Source: Cytidiella melzeri (lineage: Eukaryota; Basidiomycota; Agaricomycetes; Polyporales; Irpicaceae). Taken from it: a DNA stretch of 64,000 nt. Of this stretch, positions 19,002 to 31,028 are shown piece by piece. The notes beneath the pieces were generated by a model. It saw only the letters and a list, made by a program, of their open reading frames with translations, was not told where the DNA came from and ran no database searches. The stretch covers positions 1-64,000 of the forward strand of contig JABYQR010000034.1 in the NCBI GenBank assembly GCA_022592445.1. The letters run 5' to 3'. Position numbers and translations under genes: made by a program. Position 1 is the stretch's first letter; each line of letters starts with the position of its first letter.

Positions 19002-20405
19002 TTAAGGCGACGACCACGAATAATCCTTGAATTCCTTGAGGTGTTCCAACACTCTCTCCTCGCTCTTCCTCCGCACGCTGTCGGGATCATCGCTAGCCGA
19101 TTTCAACTCTCTCCATGCCCTCATAGTCTGGTGGACTTCTGATAACTTGCTCAGTCCCACAACAGTCGGCAGTTCAAGCTTCCTTGCCTCGCGATACGCG
19201 TACCCCAGTGCCAAATTTACTAGACCACCTTCGCAGTCGTTCGCGTCGCATATGGCACTGGCTTCTCGAATAGCACTCATGATCGCATGTGGAGCGGGGT
19301 GCCACGGCGGAGGCGATGGTGTGAGGAGCCCCATGTTGAGTGGCGAAGCAGTAATTAGCTGCGAGATCTTGGCTCGGTCGCGGAAGTAAGGTAAGAAGGT
19401 GGCGAAGGAGCTATTTTGTAGGTTCAGATGAGAGTAGCTCATGAGAACATCGATCGGCTCGTATGGCTCGGTGTGGAGAACAAGCAGCGAGAGACGGAGC
19501 AAGACAGGTAAAGGATAGCCTAACGCGTGGAATGTGAGTCACCCACTGCACATAGGCAGTAGCACGAAAGCACTTGCCTGAAAATCCGATGTTCTTGATG
19601 ATTCCTTCTTGCTTCATTTTCCTGAGCTCTGCGATAGCGTCAAGGATAACACGGTCGCCATCGCCCCACACCTTGGCCTCTTTTCCAACAGCGATCCCGT
19701 ACTCTTTAGCATCAGTGGTCAGCGCTGACTCGTGGTGTCCAGCAGACCGCGGTTGGACAGAAGTGCAGACAAATTCGACATCGTGAAGGTAAACCGCATC
19801 GAGGTAAGTGGTGTTCAGCCTAGCCAAACTGCGTTGCACACTCTTGCGAATGGTCGCCGGCGAATAATCAAAGTCCTGAGGTTTTACGCCATAGCGTCCG
19901 CATTTTGTCAGCTGGAAGAACCAGCGTAATCTCAACGCCAATTTGCGGAAGGTAAACTGGACGCGATCTCACCAGCTTATACGACTCACGCGGGAACTCT
20001 GGCGCGAGAGTCTTCAATGCTGTACCAAGCACTATTTCAGAAGGACCGTAATACGCCGACGTGTCGAACGCCTTCAAGCCATATCTGATCTAGTCATTAA
20101 CAACTGTATCACGCATTGCATGCAACGTACCGCAGCGCAAGTCTCACTGTTCGAAGTGGAATAGTACTTGAGAGGTGTTCGGATGCATTGTACTGATTAG
20201 AAAAGGCTGCAGCACCGAAAATTAGTTCAGGTAGACGCATTGAGCCTGTCTCGCCCTGCCAAAGCGAAGTTAAACGAAATCATCAACGAAGCATCCAGCT
20301 TACGGGTATAACTCCGCTGATGGGACAATCTTCATCGGTGTCAGGTATATCAGGCAGCGGTGGGAGATCATGCACGGGTTGTGGTGAGGTAAGAGACACA
20401 ACCAT
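19002..20405 (-). CDS. ARA2-like aldo/keto reductase (D-arabinose/L-galactose dehydrogenase type), 5 exons
   Basis: Model complement(join(19002..19519, 19578..19911, 19973..20084, 20131..20255, 20304..20405)) gives 396 aa. The aldo/keto reductase tetrad is visible: Asp83 and Tyr88 in FDTSAYYG, Lys116 in TKCGRYG and His156 in YLHDVE. KNIGFSGYPL and MSYSHLNLQN match the branch of NAD-dependent D-arabinose 1-dehydrogenase, which makes lactone precursors of erythroascorbate. The protein is longer than usual at the N-terminus by about 50 residues. The intron 19520-19577 appears to use a GC donor (CAG|GCAAGT). Substrate is inferred from family only. Confidence 0.9.
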
Positions 20406-20639
20406 TGTAGCGAAAGGGTAAGAAGAGGGCGGTGTTGGTTTCAGCGAAGAAGCGTAAAGACCCTGCTAGTCACCACACAAGGTGCCGGGCCGGGAATCGG
20501 GTCACATATTGATCACGCGGTAGGGTGTGTTGGTAGCATTAGAGAAAAGGAAAAAGTCATTTCATTGAAGACGGTAGGCAGTACCGGACAGGGCAAATAG
20601 GAAGAGCGCGCGGTCAAGGCCATTGAACTATGTCTGCTC

Positions 20640-21125
20640 TTACAGCTTCTTACGCTCCCATCTGAGCGGATATGTGATCAAACAAGAATAAAACCCGTGG
20701 AAAGGTTGAGCACGCACCCTTTGTCGAATGTCTGGTTCACAGTGAGCAGCTTTGTTCCCTCATTAGGCTTGATGTCGTTCCAGGGAGTAGGGTTGTCCTT
20801 TGTCCACACAACTTGAGGCAAAATTAGTGAACAAGTGACCGTGAATTGGAAAGGCTCATGCTACGCACCAGCTGGCCCGCGAGCAAGTCTGACCAGATAC
20901 CACCCTGCTCCAACCACGACAGCGCCGACAACGGCGTAACTGAGAGTCGAACAGAGTCAATGAGTGACTTTTCCACAGCTTCTCGGTGCGAGCTCACATC
21001 GGTGTAGCCTGTTACAAGTTGTCAGTTCATACGTTGCACGTTTGCGGACGCATGCCGTAGTCCATGCTACATACCTCCACGGCAAACCAGTTCTTCATGA
21101 AACCTCTGCGGAATGGTGGCGCCAT
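20640..21125 (-). CDS. NDUFA4/B12D-type small respiratory-chain subunit, 5 exons
   Basis: Model complement(join(20640..20661, 20718..20811, 20869..20939, 20998..21008, 21075..21125)) gives 82 aa. It has an N-terminal MAPPFRRGFMKNWFAVE, one membrane segment rich in Val/Gly/Ala, then WYLVRLARGP, VWTKDNPTPWNDIKP and GTKLLTVNQ, matching fungal NDUFA4-like proteins. These small inner-membrane proteins were assigned to complex I and later to cytochrome c oxidase. The second exon is only 11 nt and the last is 22 nt, so this gene is missed entirely by ORF scanning. All five junctions are GT-AG and the phases add up. Confidence 0.92.
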
Positions 21126-21533
21126 AGCAGTAGGAAGTGAGTGAGTTCAGTTGGTCGAGAAGGGCGAATTTCGGGGTCGCGCTACAGGCCGCGCCCCGCC
21201 TATTTTCCCACGGTTCCGTGACCGCACGAATGCGATCAAAACACGTCTAGCCGCATACGGACATAGCGGTTCTGCAAGCACCACTAAGTAGTCAATCATT
21301 CAATGAGAAAACCGTAAGTAGTGCCTGATCTGGAGCAGCGGCGTTATACGCAGCGGTGAATATAATTCAGGACATTCTACAAGACATAGCAGCTAGATCT
21401 CTGTAGTTGAGCGTAAGCAGCAATTTTGTTGACGCAGCCCCTCGTCGGAACCTGCCCAGAGCCTCCGTGTCTCGTAGAAGAGGTAGGGTTGCCATCTAAG
21501 CATACGTCATGGAATATACGTACACGTAGCCGT
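21126..21533. other. Spacer between NUP160 3' end and NDUFA4-like promoter
   Basis: About 400 bp with no supported gene. It includes the promoter of the NDUFA4-like gene and the NUP160 3' UTR. Confidence 0.5.
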
Positions 21534-24500
21534 TTACGAACGCCGACTGAGCCGCTGCATGCGTTTCATGCGACTAGAAATCTCCGCGCGAAGGTCGTTT
21601 TGCAAGGCCTGTGTGCGCGGAGGAATATCCTCTTGTGAAGACGCAGCAACCAGCACTTGGTCAATGACGGTATAGGGAAGCCATGTGGAGGATGGAGATC
21701 TGGGTTCTTCTTGCGCAAGCCGTGCATCATCCTACCAGAACAACGTGTGTTAGAACATAAGGGTTACTGAAGGGTATGAAAACCTCTGACCTTACGAAGT
21801 ATCGCCAAGGTGTACTCAAGCGCCGACTCCAGGACTTCATATCGTAGATAAGTGCGTATAAGGTATTCAGGGTGCTGTTCCTGTGAACTCTTGTCAGCGC
21901 CCATAACATACGTAAAAGCTCACGCCGCTTGCCTCCAATGAAGAGATGAGCCACGGTGGGGGCGACGACGATCTGTCGAAACTTAACACCGTCTCAAGCG
22001 TCACTTTGTTGTACGCAAAGCTTGACGGTGGTCCATCGTGACGTTCTAGAGCTTGTCGCAGATATCTCCACGCACGATCTGCGGCTGTACCTGGCCAAGA
22101 TGATATTCTATCCGTTAGTAGCCAGTCGGAGGTATTTTCATCACTGAGATGTATATGACGCATCAGCATTAGGTCAATATAGAGGACAATGTACCCACAA
22201 CGCCAGATCAGGGTTTCTCGCAAGTCGCAGGCACTGTGTCGTCAGCAGCCCGAAAAGCTCACTCATGTCGACGTCCAGACTCTTAGCAGTATCGATCGCC
22301 ATGTCGAATTTGTTTAGCTGCGCTAGCTTGCGCACCACAGTTGAAGGCGAGCGCAGCAATTCTGCATGGAAAGGAACCGATGAGCAAGTTGCATTTGGGT
22401 ACTAGTCCAACCTCACCTTTTGAAGAAAGAAGTCGATGATCTTGCTGCAGTAGTTCCAACTGTGCAGCGAGAAGGGCATATTCGTAGAGGATGTCCCGCA
22501 GCTCAACCACTTCTGCGTCGCGCTTGCCGCTTGTATACTTCGATTCTGGGATGTGCTTCGACAATTTGCGTCGTTTTCGCGGCTGTAACTGGGTGAATCA
22601 GTCCAGGGACTAGACTTGCGACTTGCATGCACACACCTCATGGAGAGAATCTGGGGTGGCAGGGAGTACGAACCAAGCATTCTTTTGATCGATGAGTGAC
22701 AATGCGTTGATGCTGACAACATATGCCTCAAGTTGTAGCTGCGCAAGCTTGATGTATTCTTCGGGATTGTTTTGGCCCAACACCGCGAACTTTCGCGCCC
22801 TTTGGTACATCGTTGACGCGGCTGATGTTCGGTAGTTAGAGTGTCACACGACATAGAAAACAAACCAACATACCGTTTCGATAGTCCCCTCTGGAAGTAT
22901 ACCATGTGTACAGAATTCTTGAATAGAAGGGTCTGATCTGTGGGTCGGCGTTGCGGGCTTTGAAAGACAGCGCGTGCTCAACTTCATCGACAATGCCTGC
23001 AAAGTTATACGACATCAGACGATCCACAGCGTGTTCTTCACACATTCTGTAGACCAGCGAGCTGACACAATCACGCCTCCTGCACAAAAGGTCAGCGCAC
23101 TTCGAGAACCGAGACTTATCAAGACTCACAACTTCTCATAGGGCGTTGACATCAAAGCTCCATAAGCATCGTCGTAAAGCCCTGATTCCGTGAGCCCCTT
23201 GATGACAATCTGCCACAACATACTGGTGTTCACATCGACCGGCGCAGTTGATATCGCATGTTGTGAAAACACAAGCTCATACCCGGTAACAGACACAGCC
23301 CTGAAAAGGGCAGCAGCGTGCAGGTAAAAGCCGAACTGCGAATCGAAAAGCTCCGCGCCTGGCAGCACAGCAGCTAGCGCATCACGATCTTCGTGTGAAA
23401 TATTGCTGTCAGGACCTGGGCCATCACGGGAAGAAAGAACTCAGCGTTGTGGAGACATACGACATCAGTGCACTCACCAAAGCTGCCCGCCAACGTTTCC
23501 AAGGCTGCGGCAGCGTCTTCGTAGCGGCTCTCGTCTAACCAAACTCTGAGCAAGACATAGCTCATCGCTGGCGTCCGAGGCAGCCAGGCCAGAACCTCCC
23601 TGGCAGAGTCGCGATACCCAAGGAGGCGAAGATTCTCGCAGAACATTACTTCGTACTTGGTTGCATGAGCTGGTGAGAGGGACTGTAATAGGCCGGTAGA
23701 GTCGAGGAAATGATGCGCAGCAGAGGGCAAGCCGCTCTGTGTCCCGAACTGGGTAAGCAACCGGTGCAACAGCGAGTAGGACGGCTCATGCCGAGTTCTA
23801 CCCGCTGAAACGTTCATGCTACGCATTTTGGCGACCATATCGTCTTCGGCGCCAATATCTTGGACGTGGGGTATACCTGGGCCGGCCGGTTGGCGAGCCG
23901 TGTAGCGGAGCAACGCTATTCCTCGATAGACAACAAAGACCTCCGCTAGCAGCGAAGGATCCCATTGTGGGACATCGTCGGGAAGGAAGAAGAGTAGCGT
24001 GATCAGAGCCAACGCAAGATCGTACCTTGCATTCACCGAGAAAGTCACATAGCTTGCGGTCAGTGCCCCGCTGAGCACTCCGTTGACCGCAGGCAAGAGC
24101 AGCTCAACCTCCTCTTCTTCGCGCTTGACATCTTTGTCGAAGGCGCCGATGATATCCAGAACCAGACGCGTCGCGTCCTCTAGATGCCCGATGCTCTGGA
24201 GGCGGCCTACCATCCAACTTTCGAAGCCCTCGTCGATCTGGCTTCTAAGGTCCAGACGCAGGGCAGTGTCTTGAATAATGTCGGCGTAGGGAAAGGCGAT
24301 CTCTTGTCGGACAATGTCCACAAGGCGCGTCTCTGTCACCAGCATTGTACGGGGACCCAACTTTGCTCGTAACGACCACAATATCTCGAGAAGACCGAAT
24401 TGAGGCTCAATAGGGTCGTGCCTCGGCTGGGACAAGACGCGATGCAGGCGAAGAGAGAGATCCTCCCCTACCAAGGATCCAATCCGCTCTCTTTCCACGA

Positions 24501-26120
24501 TCATAACATCGCCCTTGGAATCAGCAATGCCAATGGCCAATGGCCACCGAGCGCTGCGCTCAATCTCACGACATCGAGCTACAAAACCTTCCCAGTCTCG
24601 CTTTAGGGCGTTCCAATAGTTGTCGTACATCGGGGCACCCGTCCGAGGATCCTTGCTGAGCTGCACCGTACATCCCACAACGCTCGCAATGGCTTCGGCG
24701 GACGTGGCGTACGGTAGAAGAAGCTGCGGCGCAGAATTTCCTGGGAGAGACAGGCATGCGTCGATATAATGTGTGATAGCGGTCTGTAGGGTCCATGAGG
24801 AAAATACACCTGGCCGCATGACGGCTTCGAAGAACTTGTCTGCCAAAGACCCTGGGGAAAGTAGTAGTTCGTCAAGGTAGGCTGGGGTGAGTTCAGATTC
24901 TGGAGGATAATATGCACAAAACCAGCCGTCGTCGGATAAGTCGCCAGATATCCGTAGCTTGTCCACTACCGACTGCCCTGTCTTATCCCAGAGGGTGTAT
25001 AGCCAACCAGGAGTTACAGCAAAGTCTTGCAAATGGCTGTGTACAGTGTGGCTCGAACATTCGAATTCTTTCACGAGCACCAGCCGATCATGAGCCGTGG
25101 TAAAGAGAGAGAAGTAACCACCGGATACCGGAGACGTCTCGGTGGGAATGAAAACGAGCAGGTGAGGATGTTCGGACCATTGCGGAGTGAAAATGCGCAA
25201 TAACCGTTGAGGTGCTTCATGAAGCAGTGTAGATGTTTTTGTCGAAGGAGGGAGGGATGAAGCACGTGTTGCCGCATTTCTTGATGACGGAAGAGCGGAT
25301 AGCGCTTTCTCATACAGGCAGCCACCAACGGGATTCCAAAGACGAATCGTTCGATCACGCGAAATTGTCCAGAGGTGACCAATGTCTGTCGGCTGTGGAT
25401 GCGACGCTACTGAAACGATTGCCGACCCTCCTGGGACGGAGGACTGTAGAAAGGAGGTGAGGGAGTTCAGGAAGGATCCACGGTATAACGTATGTTCCGA
25501 CCACTGATCTACCGCAGCACCTATGAGTTAAAATAGCTGCGAAGCTGTAGAAATTTGCGCGTACCATCTTCGTCGCCTTGTCCAAGTTGCTCCGCCTCCA
25601 ATCGAACAATGGAACCATCTGCATTTGCCAGGGCCACTGAATGGATACTCTGAACATGTGCTATCACACCAGTAGTGTCCGCCTTTAGTTTACCAACGGT
25701 GTATTCGCGAATAGAGATGTAGGGGATTACAGCTGCTTGCCATAGTGGCGCTGTGTCAGGTATTGGCACCACAACGCGGAAGAGAGACCCAATTGCTGTC
25801 AATGCAATAACGTGTAGCTGCTGGTCAAGGCTCATCATGACGGCAGGGTTTGGAAGAATGGCGGCGGGAAATATGAATCGCAAGGGCGGTGCATCGGTTG
25901 AGAGGGATACAAGCTCTAGAATCTGGCCGTCATGAATGACTCGCAGCAGAATGGTTCCGGTGGCTTCTGAGTTGAATGTCTCTGCGTAAATAGCGTGTTC
26001 AGAATCGGATGCAGGTGGAAGAGGGACATCGGTTCGTTTGGTGTTGACCACCAGACTGAGCGTGTGCGCGTAAGGAAAGAGAGAAGATATTTGAGCAGCA
26101 ACCAGGATGTTTGGCTCCAT
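21534..26120 (-). CDS. NUP160: NUP160/NUP120, scaffold nucleoporin of the Y-complex, 10 exons
   Basis: Model complement(join(21534..21731, 21791..21880, 21924..22143, 22199..22361, 22417..22588, 22637..22821, 22874..23079, 23130..23415, 23478..25520, 25565..26120)) gives 1372 aa, normal for this family. The N-terminal half is a beta-propeller-like domain with a WTISRDRTIRLWN blade near residue 240. The C-terminal half is an alpha-helical solenoid ending in a basic tail. NUP160 is a stalk component of the Y-complex that builds the outer ring of the nuclear pore. Most introns are 43-62 bp. The 3' half is split into eight small exons and has no long ORF, yet every junction keeps the phase. One donor is GTGGGT. 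Confidence 0.93.
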
Positions 26121-26752
26121 ATTAGTCGACGAGTGCTGCAGAATGGTGTCGTAGGTGACCCGAGCTGTATAGCCTTACGGTTTCAAAGCTGAGGCTGGGG
26201 TTGAACCAACCATTGGCCGCGCTCTGTATGCATAGGCCGCTGTGACCGACGCGACTGCTTGTAACGTGACTAGTGACAAAACGTGTCACCGCCGAGCTGT
26301 GACGTCTGACGCTGGCAGCCGCTCCGCGACCTCAGATACAGATTGATCATTGACCGCGACCATCCTCCACCAGACGCAACTTGGAACTGTCGACGCTACT
26401 TATAGCAGCACTTCCTGTCAGGCCTTGAGCCATTCTCACCTTCTGTTGTCGATGCAAGGTATCTATCAATATAACCTGTTCTAAACTATGAGGCTCACGT
26501 ATGCACTACAACGATACAAGAAGGACCCTCGAAGCTGCACCTTTTCATGACGTTCGCGCTATCTGCCATCATTGCTCTGCGGCTGAGAAGTGACCCCGAT
26601 GAGCCTGCGTAAAATGGCATGTTCGAGAGGCGCTTTACACCTCGGTCTCCAGATAGACGAGTACGTGGATCCTCTCTAGCTGCAGCATAATGAAGCATCA
26701 TTGCTTTCATCTGTGGGCTGTAAAGTCACAGAAGGTCACTGGGCGTTGCGCT

Positions 26753-26780
26753 GCAGAATGCAGAATGCAGAATGCAGAAT
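26753..26780 (+). repeat. Microsatellite (GCAGAAT)x4
   Basis: Four perfect head-to-tail copies of a 7 bp unit. Confidence 0.9.
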
Positions 26781-27394
26781 GGATCTACCTCGGTGCCATA
26801 TACAGACGGGTCTAGACATTGCCCGTCCTGCGCTGGTAAGTGGTGATGTGCATCTCCCCATCGCAGCGTTCGTGAGATATTATTGATACAACTGAATAGA
26901 ATTCCATAAGGTCCAAACCTTCAGACTTTCCTCGATCTGCATAAGCGAATCTGGTGGATGAGTAACTGTGCGTATTGTGGCCATTTGTCGTAATCTCACA
27001 CACAACGTTCAATTTCAACCTTCTGTCAACGAGCTCTCCTTCAAGTGTTTAATGTCAGTCTTCCGCGCGAAACAGCCTACATCTGGACATAACCGAGGCG
27101 CTTGAATGGTCGATCTGCGCACAGCTTGGCCAGCCGAGAACTTCAGACGTTGCCCCATCGTATGTTGCATACATGCATGATGTCAGCCTGGTCTGGAATT
27201 CCGGTGGGCCAGCTCGACTGCGTTTCCGATTTTAAAGGCGCTTTACTGGATGAATCACATAATGGCTGGCCTCGTGGAAGATGTGCGCCGTGCTTGCTAC
27301 TATGAGCCCTGACAGTGAGATGATCTCCCCAAGTCGCGCGATTCACCCCTTCATCTTGCCCCTCACGATGGCCGGTGCGTATTACACAGGTCGA

Positions 27395-27418
27395 TGGGTG
27401 GGGGGGTGGGGGGGGGGG
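27395..27418 (+). repeat. G-rich tract, possible G-quadruplex
   Basis: Three G runs of 3, 7 and 11 bases are separated by single T residues. Such a tract could fold into a G-quadruplex; it could also be an assembly-sensitive homopolymer. Confidence 0.7.
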
Positions 27419-28394
27419 TTCATTTCGGTCAGTAATCGTCTTCCTTGGTCAATATGGGCGGCCGAAAAGCAGTCTCATTATCAGGACTATTACCGGTGTT
27501 TCGTCCTCAGGGTCAGCAGCACTGGAACAATGCTAGTGTGAATGACTTCGGCCATGCCGTTCGAGCATTGAAGCTAATCTGCCCCAGCAAACACTCGCGG
27601 AGTCGTGTCTCGTGGTGTCTCGGGTCAGCGTTGGCGAAGTGCAGGTCGCACGGCCCGCATATTTTAGCCTCTGCTGAGACATCAGCGTAGTATGGCTTGG
27701 GCTGCCCGTAATGGACGTCTCATCTCTTGCAGGGAGGATAAAATTGGCGTGATTCGTGTTTTCAACATACTTTGCAGCTTCAGCGTAACCCTTGATTTGG
27801 TGTGTTCTCCCGCGACACTACAGTTTTAGTTACCTCACCTTCACCAACATTAATAGACAAACTCAGTCATGATACGGGCCGGTTCCTCTGCGGCGGGCTA
27901 CAGGGGTCGAGCTTCTCTATGAGCTGGCTCATGGCCGACCCTACAACGGTGCAAAGCACGCTGCATTTGGCACTGAACTGTTTCTCGATGGGACGCGAGC
28001 ATCATTGTCGAGTTCGCCTGATGCTGGGGCGATTCTGGGGGCTGGAACCGAAAAACTTGGTATGTCACATCACATTTCTTTCCAGAGGGGACGTCAGTCT
28101 GATACGTGTGGTACATACTCACCTCGTGCAAGATCGCCCTCAATTATGCATGTTTATCCATTCGTACGAATCCGCCAGTATATCGCCACATTCCCATGTG
28201 GTACCAAGGATATAAGGGATTGGGAGTGAAGGAGCCATCCAACATCAACTGCTCAGTGACCCGACTTGAAGTCGCTCACCTCTCTTCTCACTCAACCTAC
28301 AGCCGTTTAATCCACTTCAATTCCTAAACCTCGTTCTCCAGTGAGCCAGAGCCATCTTGCACGACGGGGCTGCGCTAACTTGTTCGAGATTAGT

Positions 28395-28930
28395 ATGGAC
28401 CAGCTCCAACCATTCGATGCCCTCGTCATCCCTTCCGACGACCGTGGCCCGCACTTAGTGAGGCTCATGACGAGCCCGATGAATCTCCAATCAACCGACG
28501 AACCGTATCGCTGCGGCAGGATGCCCCATCCAGAGGTATTCATGGACTACATCGCTGAAGGCATGGGACCGGGTGCATGGTCGTTTCATGTGCGTTTATC
28601 TCTCGGGTGTGCAAAAATGGCTGTAGCCGACTCTCATGCCTAACCCATCTATCGTAGCTGGTCGAAGCACTCGATTGCATGACGAAGAAGTTCGCTACAC
28701 CCTACATAATCTTCTACCCGACCATATCCCGTGATGGCATGCCCTTCCCTGTCAACAAATTCGTCCGCGACACACAAGGCAGGCTTTACAGTGAGCCCAA
28801 GGCATGGCGGGGCAACCTCGTCGTAGTCAAATACCGCGATGCGCAGTATTCGGCCATGACGAATATCTCCATGGCAGATTTTCCCATTCTGAAGAATTAC
28901 CTGTCCACTCACCGCCCTCGAAACAACTGA
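28395..28930 (+). CDS. Small hypothetical protein, 2 exons
   Basis: Model join(28395..28589, 28658..28930) gives 155 aa with one 68 bp GT-AG intron. The frame is also open upstream to an ATG at 28341, which would add 18 residues. The protein has mixed charge, no signal peptide, no membrane segment and no domain I recognise. Codon usage looks coding across both exons, and the intron phase is 0. It may be a basidiomycete-specific protein. It stands alone between the gene-poor region and the MAPR gene. Confidence 0.6.
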
Positions 28931-29180
28931 GGCAGGTACGCCAATCAGTTCGTGGTTTTCCCACTGGTAACATGACTCTGATCTGTTTGAGTAGACTAGT
29001 TCTCACAGCAGACCGGTTTTGTAGTATCGAGAAGTTAGCCGTATCGAAGCAATGGGACCATGGTTTCGCAGATCTCCAGTACAACACACTATTTACGATA
29101 GGCTGAGGTTGTAATTACAGGATAAGCACACAAACATATTTAAATCATACAGAGATCTATACGTGAACCGCCGTCCTGGG

Positions 29181-30413
29181 TTAGAGTTCGTCATGCTGCT
29201 TCACCTCCTTTTTCAACTGTTCTTTCGCTCTCTTCGGGTCACAAGGCTCGGGTACCGCAGAGAAGGGATCGATTGGCTCATGTAAGACCTTGCCGACTTG
29301 CTTGTACTTCTGTGAAGTGCTGAAGAACTTCTTCCAATGCTCCAAGCTCTGCGAGAGATAGTAAACCACGATAGTCGAATAAGATGTTGAGAGTAACAGC
29401 AACTTACCGCTCTCTCTCTTTCGGTCAAATCTCTGATGTCATGAGTACGGTGCGTGGCAAAGCACCCAGTCGCAAATGCTCGCGCGGCATCACGCCCAGC
29501 CCTGCACAGGCAATATGTCAATCGAGCCGCACAAACAGGCGACTTGAAGAAGAACCGTACATGAAATGATAGGAGCCTCCAGGACCGTAGGATTGGGGGT
29601 TTGCAGACACATCATAGACGTCTCCGTCTATCTGTGTCATAACCACGAGTCAGAAAACCAAACATTCAGCCGTTCACGGAGCCACTCACAGCGATGTAGA
29701 TAGGGCGACCTGGAGTGTCCCCTGTGAACGCGGACAAGGTGCGTTCAGAGAACAAACGTTGATCAGTCGTCTGCGAATGTTTTTGCGTCGTCAGCGGTAG
29801 GCGCGTCACGCATAAATTGGCATATTACCGGGATCCACGACACGAGCTTGGTCTGGAAGCCTGACTCCCACATATAGCTTCCGGTGAAGAACTTGCCAGC
29901 GAGGACCACGATAGCAAGAAAGACCACTATGAACTGAAGGAGGCCCACGCAGCCGACTTCACGTTCCGCCGAGGGATCAGGTTCCTCAGGTCCGACTTCC
30001 TCTCCGCGAGCCAATTTCAGCTCTCGCTCCTCCTTGCGCTTCAGCCAGTCTTCATGTGCCTTCTCGCGCTCCTCACGATACTTGGCGTAGCTAATACATA
30101 CAAATGTAAGACGTCAATGTGTGCTCATAAGATTACTTTCGCGGCGCCCTTACTGGAGGAACGGACGATTGGCTTGCTTCGTGGACACCTCGTGGTCTTC
30201 TTTGGTCGGATCCTGCACCTTCGGGTAGTTGTCCTTCAAGGGGAACTCCGCCCACGGCGACCCAGGCAGAGAAGCTGCCGAGCCAGATGTCTTGCCAGGC
30301 GTCCCCGGAGCACCGTTAGCGGGGATGCCTGACGGAAGGTTTGTGAGATTGCTTGGACGTTGTCGTACCCGTTTCCCTTTGCCGTCGCCTTCAGGGTTGA
30401 GTATCCACGACAT
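29181..30413 (-). CDS. Cytochrome b5-like heme/steroid-binding (MAPR) membrane protein, 6 exons
   Basis: Model complement(join(29181..29348, 29408..29501, 29561..29631, 29690..29770, 29829..30090, 30154..30413)) gives 311 aa. A Gly/Pro/Lys-rich N-terminus is followed by a charged Glu/Lys/Arg helix (about 88-125) and one membrane segment (about 135-155). Next comes the MAPR fold: PIYIAIDGDVYDVS, SYGPGGSYHF and MAGRDAARAF. MAPR proteins (PGRMC1, Dap1) bind heme non-covalently through Tyr and support cytochrome P450s. This protein is about twice as long as yeast Dap1 because of the N-terminal extension before the membrane anchor. A basic and acidic C-terminal helix follows the fold. Confidence 0.88.
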
Positions 30414-31028
30414 GATAGTTGTGGTTGGGGTGAGAGAAGTGGTACACCTTTAACTTGACCGTGGTTATCAGGCACATGCATCACGTGCTGCTCCATCGGG
30501 GAAGCCACGTCAACGCCATCTGAGACTGCCCGCCATGAGAAACATTCACCGATAACAGTCGCAATGTGTGTGCACAGCACTTAGAGATATACAGGATGTG
30601 AGACAAGCTGAGTATTAATGATACCGTTCCCTAATAGAATACGAGGGAGATGTAAGGTAATCGTGTAAGTAGTACAAGTGTAGTGAAATACTGTGCGAGA
30701 GAAGAGGATGATGCGTGTGAAATGGATCTTCAAGAGGCAGAATGCAATGGCCACCAAGTCAGGTCTACGACGTAACGGGGCACAAAGTCTGATTAATGCA
30801 AATGTAGGAAACCCCCAGGGCAATGAAAAGAGGATAGCGAAGGGAGAAAAGTTGCAGACCGGAGATGAGATCGACGAGACGCCAGGGCATGTGACGGGAT
30901 TGTTGAGGAACGAGCGACGAGGCATAGAGCATACATGGCCAACGACGACCGAGCGACATAAGCATAGTGATAGATGACTGGCAGTTAGATGAGGAGACTA
31001 TTCTGGTCGCGTGAGGTCGTGCGCGATT
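30414..31028. other. Spacer between two minus-strand genes
   Basis: About 615 bp holding the MAPR gene promoter and the RGS gene 3' UTR. Only unsupported short ORFs are present. Confidence 0.5.

Larger units (their letters stand above)
26121..28394. other. Gene-poor 2.3 kb region
   Basis: No gene model could be supported. The stretch contains a 7 bp microsatellite, a long G tract and scattered short ORFs. A frame open from about 27875 to 28070 and ending at a possible donor (GGTATGTC) looks mildly coding-like (Gly/Ala-rich), but no partner exon was found. The left part must hold the NUP160 promoter. Confidence 0.5.

Noticed and set aside
26190..26235. A TTCAACC-type T-arm on the minus strand suggesting a tRNA
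   Set aside because: No matching acceptor stem, A box or anticodon arm could be placed.
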